Below, in pieces: positions 17,301-24,659 of a stretch of 64,000 nt of DNA. The position numbers and the translations under genes are program-made. Under the pieces are notes generated by a model. That model saw nothing but the letters and a program-made list of their open reading frames with translations, was not told the DNA's origin and ran no database searches. The DNA comes from Thiobius zoothamnicola (lineage in GTDB: Bacteria > Pseudomonadota > Gammaproteobacteria > Chromatiales > Chromatiaceae), in NCBI GenBank assembly GCA_963678215.1, contig OY782758.1:2170001-2234000 (forward strand). The letters are read 5' to 3'. Position 1 is the stretch's first letter; the number at the start of each line of letters is the position of its first letter.

Positions 17301-19981
17301 ATGGTACTGGCGACGGCAGCTATGCGCAGGGCGCGGTGGTTTCGATCACGGCGGATGCTGCGCCAACCGGGCAGCATTTCAAGGCATGGACGGGCGACAT
17401 CGGTGGCGTCGCTGATGTGAATGTGGCCTCAACCAGCCTGACCATGCCGGCATCGGCCACCACCATCTCAGCAACCTATGAACTGGATACGCCCTCAAAC
17501 TGCGTGGAAACCGGTCAAACGCCACAACTAAGCGCGTTCGATCAGCAATACACCGGCGCGCCGGATGCTGCAAGCAGTGAAGTCAGTCTGTGGGGACCGG
17601 GTTCCGGTATGGGTAACTTTGATGACCACTATTTGTATGGCGATTGGGTGATGTATGCCGGGGTTGATTTCAGCACCGGCGCGAATGAAGTCACCGTACA
17701 CGCGGCGGTTGACTCCAGTGCGCCGCAGATACTGGAATTTTGGGTGGACGGTCTGCCAAATGGCGGCGGCACCAAAATCGGCGAGGCCACCATCAACTCC
17801 ACCGGCAGTTGGAGCACCTATGCCAACCATACCGGTGTGGTGGATGTGTGCAGCGTGCATGACCTGTACCTGATCGGGCGTTCCAATGACCCCTATGCAG
17901 GCATCGGCAATCTGATCTGGTTCAGCTTCAAAAACACCCTGAGTAACCTGTCACCGACAGCTTCGCTCAGCGCTACGCCGACCTCCGGGCAGGCCCCGCT
18001 GGTGGTCGAGTTTGATGCATCCGCCTCAACCGACCCGGAGGGCCTCAACCTCGCGGCGCGTTGGGACTTTGATTACGACGGGGCCAATTTCGAGATGCAG
18101 CAGGACAATGGCCCGCTCTACCTGAACACTCAGGCGGTCTTCTTCAAGCCGGGCACCCACACCGCTGCGGTCGAAATCCGCGATCCGGGTGACGCCACCA
18201 GCATCGACACCATCACCATTCAGGTGGATGGCGTTGATGCGGGCGACAAGCAAACCGTGCTGGTGGGTCAAAGCGCGATTATGCAAGGTCTGGTCAGCCC
18301 ATCCAGCAGCGTGACCTGGGGCACCGTCTCCGGTCCAGGCGCGGCGAACTTCGCCAATCCGAATGACCTGAACACCTCGGTTAGCTTCCCGGCGGGTAAA
18401 GGGCACTATGTGCTTAAAATGACCGCGCACGGCCTGGGCGACAGCGACACGGTGCAAATCGAAGTGGTGGATGAGCAACCGGTGATCCCGATTGCGCGCC
18501 GCGTCGATTGGAGCCGGGCCGGTGTCGAAGGCGGCATCCCGGACAACATTCCGGTGCGCACCCAACTGACCGTGCAGGACCTGGCGAGCGACCCGGTCAA
18601 CGCGATTCAAAACGCGATTGATGCGGCTGCCGCACCCGGCGTGGTGTTGCTGCCCGAAGGCACCTACCAACTGAGTTCCAGTTCCAACCAGCAGGTGATC
18701 AGGATGCGTGATGGCATCGTGCTGCGTGGCCGGGGCATGGATAAAACCCAGTTGGTCTTCCATGCGCCCAACCTGCACTACCAGGGCGCGATCAATATCT
18801 ACGGCTCCATCGGCGGGGTGGAATATGCGGTCAACGCCGGTTATGTCGAAGGCAGCCAGCGCCTGCACATGGCGAATGTTGGCAACCTGGCGGTCGGCGA
18901 CACCATCTGGCTGTATCAGGATAACGATCCGGTCCTGATGTCAACCGAGCGATCCGACTCCGGCGTCGGCTGGAATGCGGATTGGGCGCAAAAATCGATG
19001 AGTCAGCTCGGACGTATCGCCAGTCTCAGCGGCAACACAATTGAACTGGATGCGCCGCTGCGCCGCAGCTACTCATCGACCAAAAACCCGCGTCTGGTGC
19101 GCGTCAATACGATCAAGAACGTGGGCATCGAAGACTTGGCGATACACCGTCAGCAGGACGGCGCGAACGGCTTCAATGTGGCGATCGCCAGCGCGGAAAA
19201 CAGTTGGATACGCAATGTCGAATTCGCCTACGCCAAACGCGCGCATGTGTGGATGAGCACCAGCCGCTTCATCACCCTGGAAAGCAACTACGGGCATGAT
19301 GTACTGGCATTGGGTTCAGGCGGCAACGGGTATGGCTTTGTCACCGGCAAGGCCACCTCTGACGCGCTGATCTGGAACAACATCCTGCAACGCCAGGGTA
19401 CCGCGTTGATGGTCAAGGAAGGCTCGAATGGTGTGGTGGTCGCGTACAACTATGTGCTGGATCGGCACAACGCGACCCAGGGTACCACGGATGTCTCGCT
19501 GCACGGGCACTACCCGTACGCCAATCTGGTCGAAGGCAACCACATTGACGCCAGCCGCACGACCGACTGGTGGGGGCCGGGCGGCAACTACATCACCTAC
19601 TTCCGCAACCGGGTGCGCGCCGCCGAGGGCCATCCAGGTACGCGGGGCATCAGCGTGGGCGACCGCACCCACTATGTGAACATCGTCGGCAACACCTTCC
19701 TGAACGGGGTGAGCGGCGTGTCGATTGAAGATGATGACCTGCACCGGTGCCACTTCACGCTGCTGGAAGGCAATTTGTTCAACAATGCCATTGAATGGAA
19801 TGATTTGCCCGCCAGCACAATCCCGGCATCACGCTTCCTGCAACAGGCCCCGCACTTCTGGGGCAGTACCCACTGGCCGGTGGTCGGCGCGGATGTGGAC
19901 AGCGCAGGCGTAACGCCAATTCCGGCAGAGGCCTGGCATCAGCGGATACTGGCGAATGGATCGGCGGTTCCGTTTGATTGA
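14315..19981 (+). CDS. Giant secreted carbohydrate-binding beta-helix protein (CBM6-like, InlB-type repeats, PKD, pectate-lyase-like fold)
   Basis: This 1,888-residue protein starts at ATG 14315, preceded by GGAGA. The signal peptide occupies residues 1-28 (cleavage at AQA-NS). Then come four CBM6-like modules starting near residues 31, 255, 697 and 1063, each with TYTGAPDA, GDYVMYAGLDF, LELWIDGLPGQG and HDLYLIPV...NLMWFRF landmarks. Eight repeats of about 70 residues of the divergent InlB B-repeat type (LTVNSGSGDGSYPSG...QWTGD...LTMPA...TATYE) start near 182, 405, 478, 551, 624, 847, 920 and 990. A PKD domain (about 1212-1305), an Ig-like segment (1305-1386) and a right-handed beta-helix related to pectate-lyase-type folds (about 1393-1880, GVVLLPEGTYQLSSS, IVLRGRGMDKTQL) complete it. 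It probably binds and perhaps cleaves a polysaccharide outside the cell. No cell-wall anchor or PEP-CTERM tail is seen. The gene is GC-richer than its neighbours. Confidence 0.8.
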   Translation: MYPFQRPFSCLISVFFLLALLFSLNAQANSCNTGITPQQDASQQIYTGAPDASGGDVSLWGAGSGLGGFDSYANYGDYVMYAGLDFGAGKSTIELNVATGNTYNQTLELWVDGLPGQGQKIGQVIVQPTGSWGNYVTYTGTVNVCGVHDLYLIPVTDPWWEGLGNLMWFRFSGSTNPPAEEYSLTVQNGSGDGDYQAGAQVTVNADPAPAGQTFSAWTGDTANLADANAASTTLTMPASAVSISATYANTPPGSCTPSGHTAQHSAFNQTYTGAPDASGGDVSLWGAGSGMGGFDDYNTYGDYVMYAGLDFGNGASSMELNIANGNNYNQTLELWIDGLPGQGQKIGELSVPPTGGWGTYVTYTGNVDVCSVHDLYLIPVTTHWEALGNLMWFRFIQGNTAPQNYTLTINSGSGDGSYPSGASVNISADAAPAGQQFAQWTGDTGGIANVNAASTTLTMPAAATTVTATYEAIPVTNYSLTVNSGSGDGSYPSGTSVSISANAPPTGQQFAQWTGDTGGIADLNAASTTLTMPAAATTVTATYEAIPVTNYSLTVNSGSGDGSYPSGTSVSISANAPPTGQQFAQWTGDTGGIADLNAASTTLTMPAAATTVTATYEAIPVTNYSLTVNSGSGDGSYPSGTSVSISANAPPTGQQFAQWTGDTGGIANIYAPNTTLTMPASAVSITASYEDIQPSNCTPSGHTAQHSAFDQTYTGAPDAWGGDVSLWGAGSGMGGFDDYNTYGDYVMYAGLDFGDGANSMELNVANGNNHTQTLELWIDGLPGQGQKIGELSVPPTSGWGTYVTYTGNVDVCSVHDLYLIPVTTHWEALGNLMWFRFIPGSTNPQNHTLTVNSGTGDGDYTAGVSVNISADAAPAGQQFAQWTGDTGGIVDVNAASTMLTMPATATTVTATYEDVLVGQYSLTVNNGIGGGSYAAGQTVAINANAPPAGQAFDQWTGDVAYVANPHAANTTVTMPASNISLTASYVQAQYNLTVNNGTGDGSYAQGAVVSITADAAPTGQHFKAWTGDIGGVADVNVASTSLTMPASATTISATYELDTPSNCVETGQTPQLSAFDQQYTGAPDAASSEVSLWGPGSGMGNFDDHYLYGDWVMYAGVDFSTGANEVTVHAAVDSSAPQILEFWVDGLPNGGGTKIGEATINSTGSWSTYANHTGVVDVCSVHDLYLIGRSNDPYAGIGNLIWFSFKNTLSNLSPTASLSATPTSGQAPLVVEFDASASTDPEGLNLAARWDFDYDGANFEMQQDNGPLYLNTQAVFFKPGTHTAAVEIRDPGDATSIDTITIQVDGVDAGDKQTVLVGQSAIMQGLVSPSSSVTWGTVSGPGAANFANPNDLNTSVSFPAGKGHYVLKMTAHGLGDSDTVQIEVVDEQPVIPIARRVDWSRAGVEGGIPDNIPVRTQLTVQDLASDPVNAIQNAIDAAAAPGVVLLPEGTYQLSSSSNQQVIRMRDGIVLRGRGMDKTQLVFHAPNLHYQGAINIYGSIGGVEYAVNAGYVEGSQRLHMANVGNLAVGDTIWLYQDNDPVLMSTERSDSGVGWNADWAQKSMSQLGRIASLSGNTIELDAPLRRSYSSTKNPRLVRVNTIKNVGIEDLAIHRQQDGANGFNVAIASAENSWIRNVEFAYAKRAHVWMSTSRFITLESNYGHDVLALGSGGNGYGFVTGKATSDALIWNNILQRQGTALMVKEGSNGVVVAYNYVLDRHNATQGTTDVSLHGHYPYANLVEGNHIDASRTTDWWGPGGNYITYFRNRVRAAEGHPGTRGISVGDRTHYVNIVGNTFLNGVSGVSIEDDDLHRCHFTLLEGNLFNNAIEWNDLPASTIPASRFLQQAPHFWGSTHWPVVGADVDSAGVTPIPAEAWHQRILANGSAVPFD
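15743..16313 (+). repeat. Tandem 219-bp repeats inside the giant gene
   Basis: Units begin at 15743, 15962 and 16181. The first two (15743-15961 and 15962-16180) read as identical base for base. The third matches through about base 16313, then diverges after the ATCGC of the GGIA codons. Each unit encodes one 73-residue InlB-type repeat plus linker. The absence of synonymous changes points to very recent duplication or gene conversion, and copy number may vary between strains. Confidence 0.9.
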
Positions 19982-20006
19982 TAGTTGGGAAAGTTTGTAG
20001 AAGATT

Positions 20007-20035
20007 GAAGGCGGCCAATTGGCCGCCTTCTTTAT
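20007..20035 (+). terminator. Rho-independent terminator after the giant gene
   Basis: A perfect inverted repeat (GAAGGCGGCCAA with TTGGCCGCCTTC) at 20007-20030 is followed by TTTATTT, 25 bases after the stop codon. Confidence 0.85.
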
Positions 20036-20093
20036 TTGGCTTCGCCGTCCTGGTCAGTCGTTCGCCATTGACAAAGAAAAGACCATGCCTTGT

Positions 20094-20393
20094 TTAAACA
20101 CACCCGGTGGGTTTTGGCAGACCACCATATTTGGTGATTGGCTTCATGGGGCCGGTTTTCCACATTTTGAATATCTTTTTCTGGTCTTCCCCAATGTATT
20201 TGGCGAACTTGCGGATTGGCGGCACTGTTGATTCTTCTTCAAAGAATTCACGCGCCTTGAAAATTTGTTCCCATTTCGTGTCGTCTATTTCAATTCCATC
20301 CGCTGTCGCCATGGCGCGACCAATTTCTGGTGTCCAGTCATTCATGTTGACCAGATAACCATCGCCATCACGTTCTGGTAACTCAATGCTCAT
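20094..20393 (-). CDS. DsrC/TusE family sulfur-relay protein lacking the first redox cysteine
   Basis: A 99-residue protein ending GGLPKPTGCV, the family C-terminal arm with the conserved penultimate cysteine (Cys-B). The other family landmarks are YLVNMNDWTPEIGRAMA and a PPIRKFAKYI segment. In true DsrC a second cysteine stands 11 residues before Cys-B; here that position is threonine (ITKYGGLPKPTGC). This points to a TusE-type sulfur carrier for tRNA 2-thiouridine or to one of the DsrC-like paralogues found in sulfur oxidisers, not the DsrC that carries trisulfide for dissimilatory sulfite reductase. AGGAG precedes the ATG. It stands alone, with no dsr or tus neighbours, between the giant gene and the ABC importer. 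Confidence 0.85.
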   Translation of the reverse strand: MSIELPERDGDGYLVNMNDWTPEIGRAMATADGIEIDDTKWEQIFKAREFFEEESTVPPIRKFAKYIGEDQKKIFKMWKTGPMKPITKYGGLPKPTGCV

Positions 20394-20870
20394 TATGTGC
20401 TCCTGGTAAAAATAAGATTTAACGTACGTTGATGCTTTGATGGCCTTTTATAACATGATATTTTGGGCGCAAGCCGTGTATGTTTTGTGTTTTTTGAATG
20501 AGCGTGACAAAAGCCGATGTTGTTGCCTATTTTGCGCCAAATTGGCCAATGAACACATGTTGACTCGTTTGTCCAGTGGGAGTGGGTGTTCATTCGATCA
20601 TGCTATGCCCAATGATTTTTATTGCAGGATTTTCAGTGTCATATACATTGGTGTTGGTTAGGTCAGAGATGGCCTTTATATTTAAATTGAGAGCGTTTTC
20701 TTTCAATGCTGCTTTGTCAAATCAGTAAACTGGCTTCTATTCAGATTTTTTAAGTTAGAGATGACGTTAATATTTTCACCATTCTAATGGTGGTGGAAAG
20801 ATAAAAATGTTTTGCGGTAATTTGTATAGTTGCCTGGACAAACTGGCGCGGATATTTTGTGAGGGTATGT
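20394..20870. other. Gene-poor stretch of 477 bases
   Basis: Only short open frames of no recognisable family occur here, on both strands. The stretch is AT-rich. A small inverted repeat (CACCAT-TCTA-ATGGTG near 20778-20793) has no T run on either strand. It must contain the promoter of the DsrC/TusE gene (minus strand, next to 20393) and the 3' end of the ABC operon transcript, but I could not pick clear boxes. Confidence 0.5.
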
Positions 20871-21593
20871 TTACAGTACTTTACGCAAAAAATGCTGGGT
20901 GGTTTGTTTTTGGGGGTTGGAGATGACCTGTTCGGGGGGACCAATTTCTTCAATAACGCCTTGGTGGAAATAGGCGACGGTGTCCGAGACTTCGCGGGCG
21001 AAGGCGATTTCGTGGGTCACGCAGATCATGGTGATGCCGTCGTCGCGTAGCATGCGTAATGTGTCCAAGACTTCACCGACCAGTTCCGGATCCAGTGCAG
21101 AGGTGATTTCATCAAACAGCATATAGTCTGGCCGCATGGCGAGCGCCCGGGCTATCGCCAGCCGCTGTTGCTGACCGCCGGACATTTTTGTGGGATACAT
21201 ATCCAGCTTATCCCCCAGCCCGACATGGATGAGTTCTTTTTTGGCGATTTCAATGGCTTCTTCCTTGCGCATTTTTTTGACGATTCTGGGCGCAAGGGCG
21301 GCATTCTCCAGCACGGTAAGGTGCGGAAAGGCATTCCATTGCTGGAACACCATGCCCAGTTTCTGGCGTAATTTATCCTGATTGGTATGGGATGCATGTA
21401 CATCAATGTCATCGACCAGAATTTGGCCTTGCTGGATGCTTTCAATGGCGTTGATGCAATACAGTAAGGTGGACTTTCCGCTGCCTGAACCACCGATGAT
21501 GCTGAGCGCCTCGCCTTTGTTGACGGTCAGATTAATCCCTTTGAGCACTGCCAGGTCATCAAAAGATTTATGGACGTTTTTGATCTGAATCAT
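20871..21593 (-). CDS. Polar amino-acid ABC importer, ATP-binding protein
   Basis: A 240-residue ATPase of the HisP/GlnQ/AotP class that powers amino-acid uptake at the inner membrane. Visible are Walker A GGSGSGKST (about 35-43), the Q-loop GMVFQQWNAFPHLTVLEN, signature MSGGQQQRLAIARALA, Walker B YMLFDEITSALDPE and the H-loop VTHE. The start overlaps the stop of the upstream permease by four bases, so translation is coupled. It is the last gene of the four-gene operon (binding protein, two permeases, ATPase). Confidence 0.95.
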   Translation of the reverse strand: MIQIKNVHKSFDDLAVLKGINLTVNKGEALSIIGGSGSGKSTLLYCINAIESIQQGQILVDDIDVHASHTNQDKLRQKLGMVFQQWNAFPHLTVLENAALAPRIVKKMRKEEAIEIAKKELIHVGLGDKLDMYPTKMSGGQQQRLAIARALAMRPDYMLFDEITSALDPELVGEVLDTLRMLRDDGITMICVTHEIAFAREVSDTVAYFHQGVIEEIGPPEQVISNPQKQTTQHFLRKVL

Positions 21594-22246
21594 AGCGCCA
21601 TTTTCCGCTCAATGTGTTTGCCGTATAAAGATAAAGGATAGGAGATTAAAAAGTAAAAAATGCCGACCCCAATCAATATCTCCAAAGGTTGCTGGGTGCG
21701 CGATATGAGTTGTTCCGAGGTGCGGAGCAATTCCATATAGCCAATCACTGAAACCAGCGCCGAGTCTTTAATCACGCTTAAGGCGACGCCCAGCCAGGAA
21801 GGAAAAACGGTGCGTAAGCCGATCGGTAAACGAATATAGATGATGGTTTGCCAGGCGTTCATGCCTAAAGCACGCGCGGCTAATGGCATGGATGGAGGCA
21901 CGCTGTTAAAGCCGCCCCGGAATACTTCGCTCATAAAGGCCATGGCATATAAGCTGAGAATGATGGAGCCGGCGGCAAAAGGCGGCAAAGGATGGCCAAT
22001 GGCACCGACATAGGTCGAAAACAGGATCAATTGGATGATCAGCGGTACGCTGCGCAGCACATCCAGTATGCTGCCCAGTAAAGCGTTGACCAGTTGGTTG
22101 CTGGCAGAACGGATGAATCCCACGATCAAGCCCAGCAAGGTGCCGACGAGGATTGCGACCAAAGAGATGATCACCGTATTCCAGATGCCGGTAAGAATAA
22201 AGCCAGCGTCATTCCAGGATAAAGGGGTGAAAAGCGACAGGCCCAT
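21590..22246 (-). CDS. Polar amino-acid ABC importer, permease 2
   Basis: A 218-residue inner-membrane permease of the HisM/GlnP type with about five membrane segments. The cytoplasmic EAA loop that contacts the ATPase is AARALGMNAWQTIIYIRLP (about 123-141). The ATG overlaps the stop of the preceding permease. The two different permeases form the heterodimeric channel. Confidence 0.93.
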   Translation of the reverse strand: MGLSLFTPLSWNDAGFILTGIWNTVIISLVAILVGTLLGLIVGFIRSASNQLVNALLGSILDVLRSVPLIIQLILFSTYVGAIGHPLPPFAAGSIILSLYAMAFMSEVFRGGFNSVPPSMPLAARALGMNAWQTIIYIRLPIGLRTVFPSWLGVALSVIKDSALVSVIGYMELLRTSEQLISRTQQPLEILIGVGIFYFLISYPLSLYGKHIERKMAL

Positions 22247-22911
22247 CAGATTTCCCCTTTAAACAATTTTCGGGCGATGAGGGCTGTGCTCAGCAACACC
22301 AGTTTCGTGATGATGAAGTACATCACGGCAGCCACGATAAAAAACTCCAATGTTCTGAATGACAGTGATTGCAGACGTTGCGTTTCTCCTGACAGTTCAT
22401 TCATACCAACCAGAATGCCTAAAGAACTCATGAGGATGGCCCAGATGAACTGGTTGGTCATTGGGTGGTAGATGCGTCTGAACATCTGCGGCAGGATGAT
22501 ATGGCGATAGCTTTGGAAACGGCTCATACCCAGCGATTTGGCCGCGCTGTATTGGGTTTTGGGAATCGACTGAAAACCGCCGCGAAAGGTTTCCGTCAGA
22601 TAGCCGGTATTCACAAAAGCGAGGGCGCAGAGCACGGCGACATAAGGGCTGAGGTGAATGCCCAATGCGCCCAAACCGAAGTAAGCCATATAAATTTGAA
22701 ACAATCCCGGCGTGTTTCTGGCGATTTCCACCCAGACTGTGGCAATTGGGGAAAAGAACTTGTTGTGGTTAAGCTTGGCGATAGCCAATGGTGTCGCAAT
22801 CAGGATGCCGATAAGCATGGAAAGCACGGATACATGCAATGTGACGAAAGCGCCCTGAAGCATCTCAGGCATGTGCCGCCACACGATGCTCCAGTGAAAT
22901 TCATAATCCAT
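22246..22911 (-). CDS. Polar amino-acid ABC importer, permease 1
   Basis: A 221-residue permease of the same family. Membrane segments begin near residue 19 and the EAA loop is SAAKSLGMSRFQSYRHIILP. It has the typical ETFRGGFQSIP segment of polar amino-acid permeases. It lies 62 bases downstream of the binding-protein gene and overlaps the next permease by one base. Confidence 0.93.
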   Translation of the reverse strand: MDYEFHWSIVWRHMPEMLQGAFVTLHVSVLSMLIGILIATPLAIAKLNHNKFFSPIATVWVEIARNTPGLFQIYMAYFGLGALGIHLSPYVAVLCALAFVNTGYLTETFRGGFQSIPKTQYSAAKSLGMSRFQSYRHIILPQMFRRIYHPMTNQFIWAILMSSLGILVGMNELSGETQRLQSLSFRTLEFFIVAAVMYFIITKLVLLSTALIARKLFKGEI

Positions 22912-22973
22912 CCCGGTTCCCTGTCTGATTATGGTGAATTTGGCAGGGCTGGGCCTGCCTGTGGACAGGCGCG

Positions 22974-23801
22974 CTATTTATTGTCCCTTAAGGTCTGGAT
23001 CAAGCCAGCCGGAGCGTCTGTGCCGAAATGGGTATTGTAATGTTTGTTCAAATTGCCATCACGAATTTGATGCACCAGGAACAGGTTAAGGTAGTTAATC
23101 CAGCTCACTTCGCTTCTTTTGGTGATGATGCCGACAATGTCGTCATAGTGGGGCACAAAAGGACCGGCGACATAATCCTTGAACTCTTTGGTTTGCAGTT
23201 TGGTGGCGATATTGGTGTTGGTGGAAATGATCGCATCCACTTTGCCCTGATATAAACCAAGGTAAGCATCATTCTCAGATTTAAAGGCGGTGTAGTTATT
23301 TTTCCCCCAGCCTTTTTTCTTGGCGTAGGCCAGGTATTCGGTTTCGTAAGTGGTGCCCAATGCCGCGCCGACTTTGATGTGTTTCAAATCATCAAATGTG
23401 TTGATGTTTACGCCTTTTTTCGAGAAGGTCTGGAACTTAAAGACAAAGTAGGGGTAAGTGAACCCAACTGATTTGGCCCGCTCCAAAGTGTCTGAAGTAG
23501 AGCCGATGACGACATCGGTTTTTCCTGAGATCAGCGAGGGGATGCGTTCACCCCATGTCAAATTAAGCACGTTGACTTTCACGCCGAGCGCGGTTCCCAG
23601 GTCGTGACAGTAATCGACATCAAAGCCTGCTGGCTTGTTGTTCCTGTCAAAATATCCCATAGGCGGGAAATCAAGCACCACGCCGCAGTTTAATTGTCCT
23701 CTTTTAATCACCTTGTCGAGTTGGTCGGCACTCGAAATAACAGGCACCAGCAGGCTCAGTGCGATGGCGATAACCGCTATATTTTTTAGCATTTTCATCA
23801 T
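22974..23801 (-). CDS. Polar amino-acid ABC importer, periplasmic binding protein
   Basis: A 275-residue family 3 solute-binding protein with an N-terminal Sec signal (cleavage near SSA-DQ). The start of the mature domain, VIKRGQLNCGVVLDFPPMGY, and the DVDYCHDLGTALGV and DVVIGSTSDTLERAKSVGFT segments are family signatures. The ligand cannot be read from sequence; polar or charged amino acids are usual. AAGGAG lies before two adjacent ATG codons (23801 and 23798); the second has the better spacing. It is the first gene of the operon, and its promoter must lie in 23802-23970. Confidence 0.93.
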   Translation of the reverse strand: MMKMLKNIAVIAIALSLLVPVISSADQLDKVIKRGQLNCGVVLDFPPMGYFDRNNKPAGFDVDYCHDLGTALGVKVNVLNLTWGERIPSLISGKTDVVIGSTSDTLERAKSVGFTYPYFVFKFQTFSKKGVNINTFDDLKHIKVGAALGTTYETEYLAYAKKKGWGKNNYTAFKSENDAYLGLYQGKVDAIISTNTNIATKLQTKEFKDYVAGPFVPHYDDIVGIITKRSEVSWINYLNLFLVHQIRDGNLNKHYNTHFGTDAPAGLIQTLRDNK

Positions 23802-23973
23802 TTACTCCTTCTCTTTGGGGATCGTTCTTACGGGCTAATTTCCGCTATTTGCCACGGGTGTCAGGATTGTCGGCAGAAGCTCAGTATTTTCCTTTTTATT
23901 CGATCGTATCGTTATGAGCGCAAGATATGCAGGTTATTGATGTAGATGCACATTTTGCAGGTCATTTAGGGAT

Positions 23974-23998
23974 AACAGGCCGCAAAGTGCGGCCTGTT
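23974..23998. terminator. Hairpin downstream of leuD
   Basis: A perfect 10-bp stem (AACAGGCCGC with GCGGCCTGTT) around AAAGT lies 14 bases beyond the leuD stop. Neither strand shows a proper T run, so it may stabilise the 3' end or act as a weak terminator. Confidence 0.5.
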
Positions 23999-24011
23999 GA
24001 CGAAAAATTAT

Positions 24012-24659
24012 CTAGTGATTCTGAGTGAATAACCAAGGGGCTTGCTGCGTGCGTTTTTTTTCATAAGCTTTGATGTCATCGACATGCTGTAAGGTCAAAT
24101 CAATATCATCCAGCCCTTCCAGCAAACAGTGCTTGCGGAATAGATCGATATCAAATGACCAGTGGGTTTGTTCATCCTGTTGAATCGTCTGCGTTGTTAG
24201 ATTGATGGATAATTCGAGTGCTGCATCATTCGTCGCCAGTTCAAATAATTGATCAATTTGTTCAGTCGGCAGGGTGATTGGCAGGATGCCGTTTTTGAAG
24301 CAGTTATTGTAGAAAATATCGGCGAAACTGGGCGCTATCAGCACTTTGAAGCCGTAATCCAGCAATGCCCAGGGCGCATGTTCACGCGAACTGCCGCAGC
24401 CGAAATTTTCCCGCGCCAGCAGGATGTCGGTGTCCTCATAACGCGGGTCATTTAACACGAAACGGGGGTTTGTGGGGCGTAAGTGATTGTCCATCCCGGG
24501 TTCGCCATGATCCAGATAGCGCCACTCATCAAATAAATTGGGGCCAAAGCCGTTACGTTGAGTGGATTTCAGGAATTGTTTGGGAATAATGGCGTCGGTA
24601 TCCACATTGGCGCGATCCAGTGGGCAGACCAAGCCGGTAAAATTCTCAAATTTATTCAT
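24012..24659 (-). CDS. leuD: 3-isopropylmalate dehydratase small subunit
   Basis: The small (swivel-domain) subunit of isopropylmalate isomerase in leucine synthesis, which interconverts 2- and 3-isopropylmalate. The 215 residues match the family. Signatures are LDRANVDTDAIIPKQFLK near the N-terminus and LLARENFGCGSSREHAPWAL. Its ATG overlaps the leuC stop (ATGA), so the two are cotranslated. leuB and asd, which usually follow, are missing here; the next gene is the unrelated importer. Confidence 0.97.
   Translation of the reverse strand: MNKFENFTGLVCPLDRANVDTDAIIPKQFLKSTQRNGFGPNLFDEWRYLDHGEPGMDNHLRPTNPRFVLNDPRYEDTDILLARENFGCGSSREHAPWALLDYGFKVLIAPSFADIFYNNCFKNGILPITLPTEQIDQLFELATNDAALELSINLTTQTIQQDEQTHWSFDIDLFRKHCLLEGLDDIDLTLQHVDDIKAYEKKRTQQAPWLFTQNH

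Noticed and set aside
15683..18868. Long antisense frames under the giant gene (for example 15683-16288, 16640-17377, 18026-18868)
   Set aside because: They repeat with the coding repeats and follow from high GC at third codon positions; translations are Arg/Ala/Gly-rich without domains.
20437..20661. Short open frame in the 20.4-20.9 kb gap
   Set aside because: No ribosome site, no recognisable domain, cysteine-rich by chance, no partner gene.
20778..20793. Inverted repeat as terminator of the ABC operon
   Set aside because: The 6-bp stem has no T run on either strand.
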